From Gandjariella thermophila (GTDB taxonomy: Bacteria; Actinomycetota; Actinomycetes; Mycobacteriales; Pseudonocardiaceae), in NCBI RefSeq assembly GCF_005405885.1, contig NZ_BJFL01000009.1:109523-173522 (forward strand): a DNA stretch of 64,000 bases, in the 5' to 3' direction. Of this stretch, positions 40,553 to 48,997 are shown piece after piece. Under the pieces are notes generated by a model, which worked only from the letters and a program-made list of their open reading frames with translations, was not told where the DNA came from and did not search any database. A program made the position numbers and the translations under genes. Within the stretch, counting starts at the first letter, position 1, and each line of letters opens with the position of its first letter.

Positions 40553-41068
40553 TCAGGGGAGCAGCACGTCGATCTCGCCGGTGCGGGTGTCGGTGATGCC
40601 GACCTGCCGGATGGCCGCGCGGATCGGCTGGACCGGGTGCAGCGTGGCGAACCCGGTGGCCAGCTCGGCCGGCGTGACGCCCTGGGTAAGCAGGCAGTGC
40701 GGCACCCACGCCCCCGGCAGGTGGTACGCCGATGGCTGGCGGACCCGGCCGGCGAGCACGTCGTGCACCGCGGAGTGCACGGCCAGCAGCTCGGTGTCCA
40801 CCACCGCGCCGAGCCAGAGGGCGTTGTCGGTGGTGGGGAAGGTGGCCAGGGTGGAGAGCCAGAGGTTGGGCAGGGCGAGCAGGGACAGGTCGCGGCGCAG
40901 CGCCTCCCTGGCCGGGCGGGGAATCGAGCCGGCCCGGGCGAAGGTCACGTGCGGCCGGTGGGTGCGGCCGGCCATGCTGGGCACGCCGCCGCGCTCCAGC
41001 CGCCGCCACAGCGCGCGCACGGCCACGTCCGCCTCGTCGTCGAAGAAGAGGTCCAGTGCGTGCGCCAC
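40553..41068 (-). CDS. 2'-5' RNA ligase family protein (2H phosphoesterase)
   Basis: The 171-residue product belongs to the 2H phosphoesterase/ligase family: the first HxT motif is clear (RPHVTFA, about residue 39). The second reads PHCLL, so its Thr is replaced by Leu. Members act on cyclic phosphate ends of RNA or nucleotides, but the incomplete second motif leaves activity uncertain. GTG at 41068 is used. It lies 21 bp downstream of mutY on the same strand, so the two may be cotranscribed. Confidence 0.78.
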   Translation of the reverse strand: MAHALDLFFDDEADVAVRALWRRLERGGVPSMAGRTHRPHVTFARAGSIPRPAREALRRDLSLLALPNLWLSTLATFPTTDNALWLGAVVDTELLAVHSAVHDVLAGRVRQPSAYHLPGAWVPHCLLTQGVTPAELATGFATLHPVQPIRAAIRQVGITDTRTGEIDVLLP

Positions 41069-41089
41069 GCGGTCATCCTGCCAGCCGGG

Positions 41090-41971
41090 TCAGTGCTCGC
41101 CGGGAAGGGCGAACCGGCCGTCGGCCGTCTGCTCCACCAGCCCGTCGACCAGCAGCGAGTCCAGGCAGCGGTCCCGCTGGCCGCCGTCCGACCACACCGC
41201 GTCCAGCCGGGTCTTGGGCACCGGCTCGGTGGTGCCGCGCAGCACCTCCAGCAGCAGGCCGCGCACGTACCGGTCGGTGCCGGCGTAGCGCTGCACCGGC
41301 TTGGCCGGCCCGTCGTAGGCCGGGCGGCCGGCGTGTTGCCAGGCGCAGGCGCCGATCACCGGGCAGGCGGCGCAGCGCGGCGAGCGGGCGGTGCAGACCA
41401 GCTGGCCGAGTTCCATCAGCGCGGCGGAGAACCGGGCCGCGGTGGCCTCGTCCTCCGGCAGCAGCGCCTCGACGTCGGCCAGGTCCCGCCCGCCGCCGGC
41501 GGGGCCCGCGTCGCCCGCGCCGTGCACGGCACGGGCCACCACCCGGCGCACGTTGGTGTCCACCACCGGGCAGCGCCGGCCGTAGGCGAACGCGGCGACC
41601 GCCCTCGCGGTGTACGCGCCGATGCCGGGCAGCGCCAGCAGAGTGTCCACATCGGACGGGACGACGTCGCCGTGCTCGGTGGCGATCGCGGTGGCCGCCT
41701 CGTGCAGCCGCAGCGCGCGGCGCGGGTAGCCCAGCCGGCCCCAGGCGCGCAGCACCTCGCCCTGGGTCGCCGCGGCCAGGTCGGACGGCCGGGGCCAGCT
41801 CGCCATCCAGGCCAGCCACACCGGCTCCACCCGGCTCACCGGCGTCTGCTGCAGCATGATCTCGCTGACCAGCACGCCCCACGCGGTGGTCTCCGGCCGC
41901 CGCCAGGGCAGGTCACGGCCGTTGCGCGCGAACCAGTCGACGAGAACGTGGGGATCCAGGCGGGCGCTCAT
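41090..41971 (-). CDS. mutY: A/G-specific adenine glycosylase
   Basis: Removes adenine opposite 8-oxoguanine. The 293-residue product has the catalytic Glu in EIMLQQTPV (about residue 37), the helix-hairpin-helix LPGIGAYTARAVAAF, the catalytic Asp in VDTNVRRV and the 4Fe-4S loop C-x6-C-x2-C-x5-C. The C-terminal domain that recognises 8-oxoG is short or divergent, as in other actinobacteria. ATG at 41971. mutY next to a carbonic anhydrase gene is conserved in actinobacteria. Confidence 0.95.
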   Translation of the reverse strand: MSARLDPHVLVDWFARNGRDLPWRRPETTAWGVLVSEIMLQQTPVSRVEPVWLAWMASWPRPSDLAAATQGEVLRAWGRLGYPRRALRLHEAATAIATEHGDVVPSDVDTLLALPGIGAYTARAVAAFAYGRRCPVVDTNVRRVVARAVHGAGDAGPAGGGRDLADVEALLPEDEATAARFSAALMELGQLVCTARSPRCAACPVIGACAWQHAGRPAYDGPAKPVQRYAGTDRYVRGLLLEVLRGTTEPVPKTRLDAVWSDGGQRDRCLDSLLVDGLVEQTADGRFALPGEH

Positions 41972-41998
41972 GATGCGCCCATTCTGGCAAGCCCGCGC

Positions 41999-42490
41999 CT
42001 ACCGGACCTCGTCCAGGGCGCCGGTGTGCACGTCGTAGACGAAGCCGCGCACCGCGTCGGTGTGCGGCAGGAACGGGCTGCGCCGCACCCGCTCCACGGA
42101 CTGCCGCACGCTGTCCTTGACGTCCCGGAACGCCTCCACCGCCCAGGTCGGCCGCAGCCCGGTGTCGCGCTCCAGTTCGTCCTTGAACTCGTCCTCGGTG
42201 ACCATGGACAGCCCGCACGAGGTGTGCTGGATGACCACCACCTCGCGGGTGCCGAGCTTGCGCTGGCTGAGCGCGAGGGAGCGGATCATGTCGTCGGTGA
42301 CCACGCCGCCGGCGTTGCGCAGCACGTGCGCCTCGCCCTGCCGCAGGCCGAACAGCTCGAACACCCGGATCCGGGCGTCCATGCAGGTCAGGATGGCGAT
42401 CTGGAGCGAGGGGCTGGCCGAGCTGCGGTCCCCGGCGACGGGGTCGGCCAGGTCGCGGTTGCGTCGCAGGAGTTCGTCGGTCGCGGCCAT
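41999..42490 (-). CDS. Beta-class carbonic anhydrase
   Basis: Interconverts CO2 and bicarbonate. The 163-residue product has the zinc ligands Cys in TCMDAR (with the Asp-Arg dyad) and His-x2-Cys in QHTSCG, and the typical AHVLRNAGGVVTDDMIRSL. The sequence is closer to M. tuberculosis CanA (Rv1284: MTVTDDYL...RPTW...RGFVFDV) than to CanB, although the position next to mutY is where CanB lies there. ATG at 42490 with GGAGGT 4-5 nt upstream. Cytoplasmic. Confidence 0.93.
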   Translation of the reverse strand: MAATDELLRRNRDLADPVAGDRSSASPSLQIAILTCMDARIRVFELFGLRQGEAHVLRNAGGVVTDDMIRSLALSQRKLGTREVVVIQHTSCGLSMVTEDEFKDELERDTGLRPTWAVEAFRDVKDSVRQSVERVRRSPFLPHTDAVRGFVYDVHTGALDEVR

Positions 42491-42816
42491 GTACACCTCC
42501 GGGTGAGGGGACTTGGTCGGCGGCCGCGGTCCCGCGGCACTGCCTCGTCCTCGCCGAACACGTGCCTTTCCCTGCATGAAAGCCGCCCGCGTGAAGGCGT
42601 CACAAGGCCCTTTAGACGCAAGTCACGGTGCCCTTCGGCGAGCTGGTGCGAGCCGACACGCACCGTCACCGCGGCAGCCGCTCGCACGGGTCGCTGGACC
42701 GGTTCCGGGCAACGCTCACGGCGGCCGGCTCGGCGGTGTTCGGGTGGTCGAAACGACCGGAACGCGCGACGGGCGGTTGCCGCACGCGGCGCGGTCGCCC
42801 GGCTTACCGTCCGGCC
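42491..42816. other. Divergent promoter region between carbonic anhydrase and the Rv3587c-like gene
   Basis: These 326 bp carry no gene. A dyad GGTCG-AAA-CGACC lies at 42746-42758, and TACCGT at 42805-42810 is a likely -10 for the membrane protein gene. No promoter is clear on the carbonic anhydrase side. Confidence 0.45.
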
Positions 42817-43557
42817 ATGACCGATCCCGAGGGTCCGCTGCCGCGCTGGGTGTACTGGCGGCGGCGTGCGGTGGCCGCGGCCGGGTCCGTCGGCCTGCTG
42901 GTGGTCCTGGTCTGGCTGCTGGCCATGCTGCACGAGCACGACCAGCCGGATGCCCGCGGCGCCGCGGCGTACTCGTCCACCACGCCGGCATCGACCACCG
43001 AGTCGTCGACGCCGTCCTCGACGTCCACCGCCCCGCCGTCGTCCTCCGCCTCCGGTTCGGCGGTGCCCTCGGTGAGCGGGACACCGGCCGGGGCGCCCGT
43101 CGCACCCGCCGCTGCCCCCGCGATACCCCCTCCGCCACCGCCACCGCCACCGCCTCCGCCGCCCGGACCGTGCCCGGACGCGGTGATCCGGGTGGTCGCC
43201 GAGGTCGACCGGCCCGGCTACGGCCCCGGTGATCATCCGGAGTTCCGGCTGGTGGTGCTGAACGCCGGCCCGGTGGCGTGCGTGCGGGACATCAGCCGGC
43301 ACCTCCGCGAGCTGATGGTCACCCCGATCGGTCCCGGCAACCGGCTCTGGTCCAGTAACGACTGCTACTCCGGCGATGTTGACGGGCCGCGGCTGCTGCG
43401 GCCGGGCGAACGCGCGGAGTTCGGCGTCACCTGGGCACGGCGCACCTCCGCGCCCGGCTGCCCAGGCGGCCGCAACGCCGTGCCACCCGGCGACTACTTC
43501 CTGGTGGGCCGGCTGGGCAAGCTGGTCAGCGCGCCCACCCGGTTCCACCTCGGCTGA
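42817..43557 (+). CDS. Rv3587c-like membrane-anchored protein
   Basis: The 246-residue product has one N-terminal membrane helix (about 20-42), an outside linker rich in Ser, Thr and Ala with a run of 13 prolines (about 104-117), and a C-terminal beta-rich domain with four Cys (CPDAVIRVVAEV ... NDCYSGD ... APGCPGG). Position next to mutY and a carbonic anhydrase gene, and topology, match M. tuberculosis Rv3587c, of unknown function. ATG at 42817 with TACCGT 6 nt upstream indicates a leaderless mRNA. In M. tuberculosis disA comes next; here a LacI regulator follows. Confidence 0.83.
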   Translation: MTDPEGPLPRWVYWRRRAVAAAGSVGLLVVLVWLLAMLHEHDQPDARGAAAYSSTTPASTTESSTPSSTSTAPPSSSASGSAVPSVSGTPAGAPVAPAAAPAIPPPPPPPPPPPPPGPCPDAVIRVVAEVDRPGYGPGDHPEFRLVVLNAGPVACVRDISRHLRELMVTPIGPGNRLWSSNDCYSGDVDGPRLLRPGERAEFGVTWARRTSAPGCPGGRNAVPPGDYFLVGRLGKLVSAPTRFHLG

Positions 43558-43572
43558 ACCCGTGCCACCCGG

Positions 43573-44673
43573 TCACGGGCCGAACCAGCGTTCCTCCGCG
43601 GTGCGCGGCGCCGCCGAGGTGGTGCCCGGCACCAACTCGGTGCCCAGGGTGACCGAGCGTGGCCGGTTGTGCTCGGCGATGTCCAGCAGCAGCTTGCCGG
43701 CGGCCCGTCCCTTTTCCAGTACCGGCTGGCGGACCGTGGTCAGCCCGGCCCGCTCGGCCTCCGGGATGCCGTCGAAACCGGTGACCGTGAGGTCCTGCGG
43801 CACCCGCAGCCCGCGCCGCGCGGCCTCCTGGAGCGCGCCCAGCGCGAGGATGTCCGAGGTGCAGATCAGCGCGGTGATCTCCGGGTCGCGGTCCAGCACC
43901 TGACCGGCGGCGGAGGCGCCGCAGGCGATGTTGTGGTCGAACCGCTCGACCACGGGAACCCGCGCCCAGTCCACGCCGACCGCGCCGAAGGACTCGGCGA
44001 GCGCGGCGAGCCGCGCGCGCTGCACGTGGAAGTGCGCCTTGCGCTGCCGGTCCGGCGTGACGAATCCGTCGTTGCGGTCCCGGGCCAGCCGCATGCAGAC
44101 CACGCCGATGCGCCGGTGGCCCAGCCGGATCAGATGATCGGCGAGTTCGGCGACGGCAGCGCGGTCGTCGATCCCGACCAGGTCCACGTTCTCGATCTTC
44201 GGCTGGTCGCACACGACGGTGGGTACCGGTCGTTCCAGTACCGCGGCCAGGTGCGGGTCGTCGTCCGGCACGGAGTAGACGACGAAGCCGTCCACGCCGG
44301 CGCGGTGCACCGCGGCGACGTCCTCCCGCTCCGGGTTGGCCGGCACCAGCAGCAGCCCCTGGCCGGCATCCTCGCAGGCCAGCGCCAGCCCCTCGAGGAA
44401 CCCGATGGCAGCCGGGTCACGGAAGGCGTAGGAGAGGTTCTCGGTGAGCAGCAGGCCAACCGCGCCGGCCTTCCTGGTGCGCAGGGAGCGGGCGACCGGG
44501 TCCGGCCCGGGGTACCCCAGCCGCCGCGCCGTCTCCAGCACCCGCCGCCGCAGCTCCGGGGAGAGCTGGTCGGGGCGGTTGTACGCGTTGGACACCGTCG
44601 TCCGCGACACCCCCAGCTCGGCGGCGAGAGAGGCCAGCGTCGCCGGGCGTCGCACATGCATAGACCGCGCCAT
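43573..44673 (-). CDS. LacI family transcriptional regulator
   Basis: Sugar-responsive repressor. The 366-residue product has the LacI helix-turn-helix (TLASLAAELGVSRTTVSNAYNRP, about residues 9-31), the hinge helix with PDPVARSLRTRKAG, and a periplasmic-binding-like effector domain ending with TVTGFDGIPEAERAGLTTVRQP. It is divergent from an MsiK-type ATPase gene, and dyads before both genes suggest it controls both. ATG at 44673 follows TACGGT (44680-44685 on the complement) with 6 nt between, a leaderless layout. Effector unknown. Confidence 0.9.
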   Translation of the reverse strand: MARSMHVRRPATLASLAAELGVSRTTVSNAYNRPDQLSPELRRRVLETARRLGYPGPDPVARSLRTRKAGAVGLLLTENLSYAFRDPAAIGFLEGLALACEDAGQGLLLVPANPEREDVAAVHRAGVDGFVVYSVPDDDPHLAAVLERPVPTVVCDQPKIENVDLVGIDDRAAVAELADHLIRLGHRRIGVVCMRLARDRNDGFVTPDRQRKAHFHVQRARLAALAESFGAVGVDWARVPVVERFDHNIACGASAAGQVLDRDPEITALICTSDILALGALQEAARRGLRVPQDLTVTGFDGIPEAERAGLTTVRQPVLEKGRAAGKLLLDIAEHNRPRSVTLGTELVPGTTSAAPRTAEERWFGP

Positions 44674-44687
44674 GTAGTGACCGTAAC

Positions 44688-44704
44688 GGTTCAGAACCAA
44701 TTGG
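44688..44704. promoter_or_regulatory. Overlapping palindromes before the lacI-type gene
   Basis: GGTTC-A-GAACC (44688-44698) overlaps CCAATTGG (44697-44704). Both lie just upstream of the -10 of the LacI gene, so either could be an autorepression site. Confidence 0.45.
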
Positions 44705-44910
44705 AGAAGTCCGCGTGATATGCGTCCCTCGCCATCATTATCTGCCCTGTTCAGTCGGGCGGCGCGCGGAGCACTATGGTCTAGACCTCTTGGTCCTGCC
44801 GGGTTGGTGGTTGACGGGCCCGGTGACCAACGGATCGTCGACTTTGCGTGACCATGCGGTCGCCAGTGGTCCCCGGTTGGTACAGACCATGACATCCGGA
44901 GGGCTGACGA

Positions 44911-44918
44911 AAGCGCTT
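44911..44918. promoter_or_regulatory. LacI-type operator core before the MsiK-like gene
   Basis: AAGCGCTT, a perfect palindrome with the central CG typical of LacI/GalR operators. It lies between CTGACG (44904-44909, a possible -35) and TACCGT (44927-44932, a possible -10). Confidence 0.5.
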
Positions 44919-44966
44919 GCGGCGGTTACCGTGACGAGACACGCAACACAGTGAAAGGGACGTCAC

Positions 44967-46070
44967 ATGGCCGAGGTCGCCTACGTCAACGCATCCCGGG
45001 TCTTCCCGGGCAGTCCTCCGGTGCGGGCCGTGGACCAGCTCGGGTTGGACGTGTCCGACGGGGAGTTTCTGGTCCTGGTAGGCCCTTCGGGGTCGGGCAA
45101 GTCGACGGCGCTGCGCATGCTCGCGGGGCTGGAGGACGTCGACGAGGGTTCGGTGACCATCGGCGGCAAGGACGTCACGAACGTCCCCCCGAAGGGGCGG
45201 GACATCGCCATGGTGTTCCAGTCCTATGCGCTGTACCCGCACATGACCGTGGCGGAGAACATGGGGTTCGCGCTCAAGCTGCGCGGCGTGCCGAAGGCGA
45301 CGATCAAGGAGAAGGTCGCCGAGGCGGCCACGATGCTCGATCTGACCAAGTATCTCGACCGCAAGCCCAAGGCGCTCTCCGGCGGCCAGCGCCAGCGCGT
45401 CGCGATGGGCCGGGCGATCGTCCGCGAGCCGTCGGTGTTTCTGATGGACGAGCCGCTGTCCAACCTGGACGCCAAGCTGCGGGTGGAGACGCGGGCCAAC
45501 ATCGCCGCGCTGCAGCAGCGGCTGGGCACCACGACCATCTACGTCACCCACGACCAGGTCGAGGCGATGACCATGGGGCACCGGGTAGCGGTGCTCAAGG
45601 ACGGCGTGCTGCAGCAGTGCGACACCCCGCGCAACCTGTACGAGCGGCCGGCGAACGCGTTCGTGGCCGGGTTCATGGGCTCGCCGGCGATGAACCTCAA
45701 GACCGTGCCGTTGGCCGCCGACGGCGCCCAGCTCGACGGGCTGAGCGTGCCGCTGCCCCGCCAGATGCTGGACGCGGCGGCCAGGGCGGGGCTCTCCGAG
45801 GTGACCTTCGGCGTCCGGCCGGAGTCGCTGCACCTGACCGGCGCGGACGAGTCGGGCATGGAACTGGTCGTCGAGCTGGTCGAGGAGCTGGGCGCGGACG
45901 CCTACATCTACGGCACCGCCCGGATCGGCGACCGGCCCGAGCGGTTCATCGTCCGGGTTGACAGCCGCACCCCGCCCGCGCTCGGGCAGACCGTCCGGGT
46001 CACCGTGCGCGACCCCAACGAGGTGCACCTGTTCCACCCGGAAACCGGCGACCGCCTGCAGGCCGCCTGA
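44967..46070 (+). CDS. ugpC: Sugar ABC transporter ATPase, MsiK/UgpC type
   Basis: Energises carbohydrate importers. The 367-residue product has Walker A GPSGSGKST, Q-loop MVFQSYALYPHMTVAENM, signature LSGGQRQR, Walker B FLMDEPLSNLDAKLR, switch His VTHDQ and the C-terminal TOBE-type regulatory domain. It closely resembles Streptomyces MsiK, which serves several sugar transporters from an unlinked site; here too no binding protein or permease is adjacent. ATG at 44967 has AAAGGGA 6 nt upstream. Probably repressed by the divergent LacI protein. The exact subfamily name is uncertain. Confidence 0.9.
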   Translation: MAEVAYVNASRVFPGSPPVRAVDQLGLDVSDGEFLVLVGPSGSGKSTALRMLAGLEDVDEGSVTIGGKDVTNVPPKGRDIAMVFQSYALYPHMTVAENMGFALKLRGVPKATIKEKVAEAATMLDLTKYLDRKPKALSGGQRQRVAMGRAIVREPSVFLMDEPLSNLDAKLRVETRANIAALQQRLGTTTIYVTHDQVEAMTMGHRVAVLKDGVLQQCDTPRNLYERPANAFVAGFMGSPAMNLKTVPLAADGAQLDGLSVPLPRQMLDAAARAGLSEVTFGVRPESLHLTGADESGMELVVELVEELGADAYIYGTARIGDRPERFIVRVDSRTPPALGQTVRVTVRDPNEVHLFHPETGDRLQAA

Positions 46071-46096
46071 CACGGCGCGGCCGAGCCGCCGAGCTG

Positions 46097-46126
46097 GCCC
46101 CCGCCTGCCGTGGCGCGTGCGGGGGC
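46097..46126 (+). terminator. Possible terminator after the MsiK-like gene
   Basis: GCCCCCGC and GCGGGGGC form an 8-bp stem with a 14-nt loop, 26 bp after the stop. Confidence 0.45.
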
Positions 46127-46183
46127 GGCCGGGTATGCCGTGGACCGCCCGTTCGTGGTGAGCCGTCACGGAGCCCCCTAAGC

Positions 46184-46207
46184 TGGAATCGACAACGGTT
46201 TCCATTG
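46184..46207. promoter_or_regulatory. Possible Zur-like metal operator
   Basis: Just after TAAGCT (46179-46184, a likely -10) lie two nested dyads: TGGAA-N11-TTCCA (46184-46204) and CAACGG-TTT-CCATTG (46193-46207, 5 of 6 pairs). The second resembles a 15-bp Zur box with the usual 7-1-7 form, about 10 of 15 consensus positions. The gene behind it is a metal-type ATPase. Confidence 0.45.
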
Positions 46208-46225
46208 CATGATCGGGAGCGCTCA

Positions 46226-47086
46226 ATGACCGCCACCGATCGGGTCGCCGCTCCGGCGCCGCGGCGATCCGCCGCCGGCCGGCCCGCGGTGTCGCTGCGC
46301 TCCGCCCGGCTCGCCTACGGGCTGCGGGAGTTGTGGTACGACCTCGACCTGGACGTGCGGCCCGGCGAGTTCCTGGCCGTGCTCGGCCCGAACGGCTCCG
46401 GTAAGACCAGCCTGCTGCGGGTACTGCTCGGCCTGCAGCCGCTCACCGCCGGCACGGCCATGATCGCCGGAGCGTCACCCGGCCGGGCAAGCCGGCGGAT
46501 CGGCTACATCCCGCAGCAGCGGGTCGCCGACCCGACGATCCGCCTGCGCGGCCGTGACCTGGTCGGCCTCGGCCTGGACGGGCACCGCTGGGGGCTGGGC
46601 CTGTGCGGCCGGCGCGAGCGGCGGCGCCGGGTGACCGAGGCGCTCGAGGCGGTCGGCGCCACCGGGTACGCGAACCAGCCGGTCGGCCGGCTCTCCGGCG
46701 GCGAGCAGCAGCGGCTGCGGGTGGCCCAGGCGCTGGTCGGCGACCCCGAGGTGCTGCTGTGCGACGAGCCGTTGCTTTCCCTGGACCTCGCCCACCAGCG
46801 CACGGTCAGCGACCTGATCGACACCAGGCGGCGGGAAGCGGGTACCGCCGTGCTGTTCGTCACGCACGAGATCAACCCAGTGCTGCCGCTGGTCGACCGG
46901 GTGCTGTACCTGGTGGACGGGCGGTTCCGGATCGGGCCGCCGGAGGAGGTGATGACCTCGGAGACGCTGTCCGCGCTGTACCGCACCCAGGTCGACGTGG
47001 TGCGGGTCCGTGACCAGATCGTCGTGGTCGGCGCGCCCGGCGCCGGCCCGGAGGACCAGCCGCATCACCCGGAGGGCATCTCCTGA
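46226..47086 (+). CDS. Orphan metal (zinc/manganese-type) ABC transporter ATPase
   Basis: The 286-residue product has Walker A GPNGSGKTS, Q-loop GYIPQQRVADP, signature LSGGEQQR, Walker B LLCDEPLLSLD and switch His VTHEI. The IGYIPQQ and THEINPVLPLVDRVLYL stretches place it with ZnuC/AztA-like metal importers. No permease or binding protein follows: the next gene is convergent, 6 bp away. Either the partners are elsewhere or the cluster has been cut. ATG at 46226 has GGGAGC 5-6 nt upstream. Regulation by a Zur-like repressor is suggested by the dyads before it. Confidence 0.85.
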   Translation: MTATDRVAAPAPRRSAAGRPAVSLRSARLAYGLRELWYDLDLDVRPGEFLAVLGPNGSGKTSLLRVLLGLQPLTAGTAMIAGASPGRASRRIGYIPQQRVADPTIRLRGRDLVGLGLDGHRWGLGLCGRRERRRRVTEALEAVGATGYANQPVGRLSGGEQQRLRVAQALVGDPEVLLCDEPLLSLDLAHQRTVSDLIDTRRREAGTAVLFVTHEINPVLPLVDRVLYLVDGRFRIGPPEEVMTSETLSALYRTQVDVVRVRDQIVVVGAPGAGPEDQPHHPEGIS

Positions 47087-47092
47087 CCGGGA

Positions 47093-48412
47093 TCAGCGCA
47101 TCGGGTGCTGGGCCAGCACCTGCGCGATCTGGGTGACCACACCGGGATCGAGGAGCGCGGCGTCCCCGCCGGCCACGTTCCGCTCCACCACCTCGACCGC
47201 GATCACCTGCTTGTCGATCAGCGAGTTGACCACCTCGGCCTGGTACTTCCCCAGCGAGCCGTAGGTGACCATGGTGACGTCGGCGAATCCCGCGGCCAGG
47301 TAGCGCGCGGCAGGGTAGGTGAAGGAGTCGTGCAGCAGTTCGACCTTGCCGCCCACCACGCCGGTGCCGGGTGCCGTGGTCGTCTCGGTGGGGTGGTCGA
47401 ACGGGAAGGTGAGCTGCTGGGTGCGGTCCTGCTGGCCGTCCGGGGCGAGCGCGTAGACGTGCGCGTGATTGGTCCCGGACCGGCCGATCAGCTTGGGCAG
47501 GTCGGACGGGGCGGCGTACTCCTGGGGCTGCTGGTGCGTGGCCCAGGTCCGTGTCACCCCGGGCTGCAGGTGCTCGGCGAGGTCGGCGGCGAGCATCATC
47601 GCGCCCTCGTCGGTCCAGTGGGTGTCCTGCGGGTAGTAGACCGGGCGGCCCACCCTGGCGGCGGCCTCCTGCAACATCGGCCGCAGGTCGACCGCGCCGG
47701 CCTCGGTGGTGATCCGCCGCCAGAACTCCGCGCTCGCCCGCTGCGCGCACTCCTTGCCGGCGTAGCTGTCCGGCAGGTACTGCGGCACCATCGTGGTCTT
47801 GTCCGGCGGCACCAGCAGGACGAACTTCCGGCCCGAGTCCTCCACCGCCCTGCGCAGCCGCTGCAGCGTCTGGATGGTCGCGTCGAGCGGGCGCGCCGGC
47901 TGGCACTTGGACGCGACGTCCTGGCCGAAGTACAGCCAGCCGTCCTTGCCCTGGATCACGGTGGGGAAGCCGGCGTGGTCACCGCCGGTGGCGTCCGAGG
48001 GGCTCGGCCCGTTCTCCCCGGGGGTACCGGCCAGCGGGCCGCCCTGCTGGTTGCCGCCCCGGTCGAACGGCGCCGGCTCGCCGAAAACGGATCGGCTCAG
48101 CCCGTCCTCGGCCTGTACCGCCGCGCCGCGGAACACCAGATGGTCGGTGGCCCACTGGGCGAGCCCGGTGAAGAAACCCCAGCCGGCCGACGGGCTGGGG
48201 AACGCGGCGATCGGCCGGTTCTCGATCTCGGTGGGGCGCGCGCCCAGCGCCCAGCACAAGCCCGGCGTGACGAAGAAGATCAGCGCGCAGACCAGTGCGA
48301 CGAGTTGGCGCCCCCCGTGCCGGGGCCGGTGCAGCGCGTGCTCCCTGGGTAACCACGCCTCGTGCACCGCGGGCAACGTGGGATGCCGCCGCGGCCGATC
48401 GTCCACCGACAC
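47093..48412 (-). CDS. AlgX/AlgJ-like SGNH-fold O-acetyltransferase
   Basis: Likely acetylates an exported polysaccharide. The 439-residue product has an N-terminal membrane segment (about 36-56) and an outside SGNH-like domain: VLLVPPDKTTMVPQYLP, the catalytic Asp-His in QDTHWTDEG (about 245-253) and the nucleophile Ser in LLHDSFTYP. In alginate systems AlgJ/AlgX work with the MBOAT protein AlgI; an AlgI-like gene lies 6 kb away at 54485. GTG at 48412 follows TAACGT with 6 nt between, a leaderless layout. The target polymer is unknown. Confidence 0.87.
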   Translation of the reverse strand: MSVDDRPRRHPTLPAVHEAWLPREHALHRPRHGGRQLVALVCALIFFVTPGLCWALGARPTEIENRPIAAFPSPSAGWGFFTGLAQWATDHLVFRGAAVQAEDGLSRSVFGEPAPFDRGGNQQGGPLAGTPGENGPSPSDATGGDHAGFPTVIQGKDGWLYFGQDVASKCQPARPLDATIQTLQRLRRAVEDSGRKFVLLVPPDKTTMVPQYLPDSYAGKECAQRASAEFWRRITTEAGAVDLRPMLQEAAARVGRPVYYPQDTHWTDEGAMMLAADLAEHLQPGVTRTWATHQQPQEYAAPSDLPKLIGRSGTNHAHVYALAPDGQQDRTQQLTFPFDHPTETTTAPGTGVVGGKVELLHDSFTYPAARYLAAGFADVTMVTYGSLGKYQAEVVNSLIDKQVIAVEVVERNVAGGDAALLDPGVVTQIAQVLAQHPMR

Positions 48413-48483
48413 GGCATCACGTTATCCCGGCGGCCCCTGCCGGGGTGACCCGTTCGGCGTATCCGCACGTATCGTCGTTACCG

Positions 48484-48900
48484 ATGCGACTCGACGCGGA
48501 CGAGGCCAGGCGGAGGTTCGCCGCCAGCCCGGTGGCCCGGCTCGCCACCGCCGACGAGCACGGCCGGCCGCATCTGGTGCCGGTGACCTTCGCCGTGCGG
48601 GGAGACGTGCTGGTCACCGCCGTGGACCACAAACCGAAGTCCGGTCGGCCGCTGCGCCGGGTGCGCAACGCCGAGGTCAACCCGGCGGTGTCCCTGCTGG
48701 TCGACGCGTATGGCGAGGAGTGGGACGCGCTGTGGTGGGTCCGGCTGGACGGGCGCGCGGAGGTGCTGTACGACCCGGCGGACATGCGGGAACCGGTCGC
48801 CTGGCTGGTGGCGAAGTACGCCCAGTACCGGGACCGCCCGCCGCACGGTCCGGTGTTGCGGATCAATGCGGAGTGCTGGACCGGTTGGGCGGCCACCTGA
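48484..48900 (+). CDS. PPOX-class F420-dependent oxidoreductase (TIGR03668 type)
   Basis: A 138-residue split-barrel flavin/F420-binding protein: RRFAASPVARLATADEHGRPHLVPVTFAV at the N-terminus, DHKPKSGRPLRRVRN for cofactor phosphate contact and the WDALWWVRLDGRAEV strand. It resembles the family TIGR03668 found near F420 genes. Substrate unknown. ATG at 48484 with TATCGT 8 nt upstream, divergent from the AlgX-like gene; the two promoters share a 71-bp gap. Confidence 0.85.
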   Translation: MRLDADEARRRFAASPVARLATADEHGRPHLVPVTFAVRGDVLVTAVDHKPKSGRPLRRVRNAEVNPAVSLLVDAYGEEWDALWWVRLDGRAEVLYDPADMREPVAWLVAKYAQYRDRPPHGPVLRINAECWTGWAAT

Positions 48901-48997
48901 TCGGCGGGTCGGCCACCTGAGTGGGTTCGGTCGCCGACCGGCGACGACGCCGCTCGCGCGCAGTACCCTCACAATCGGGTGTTGCCGAGGAGGCTGG

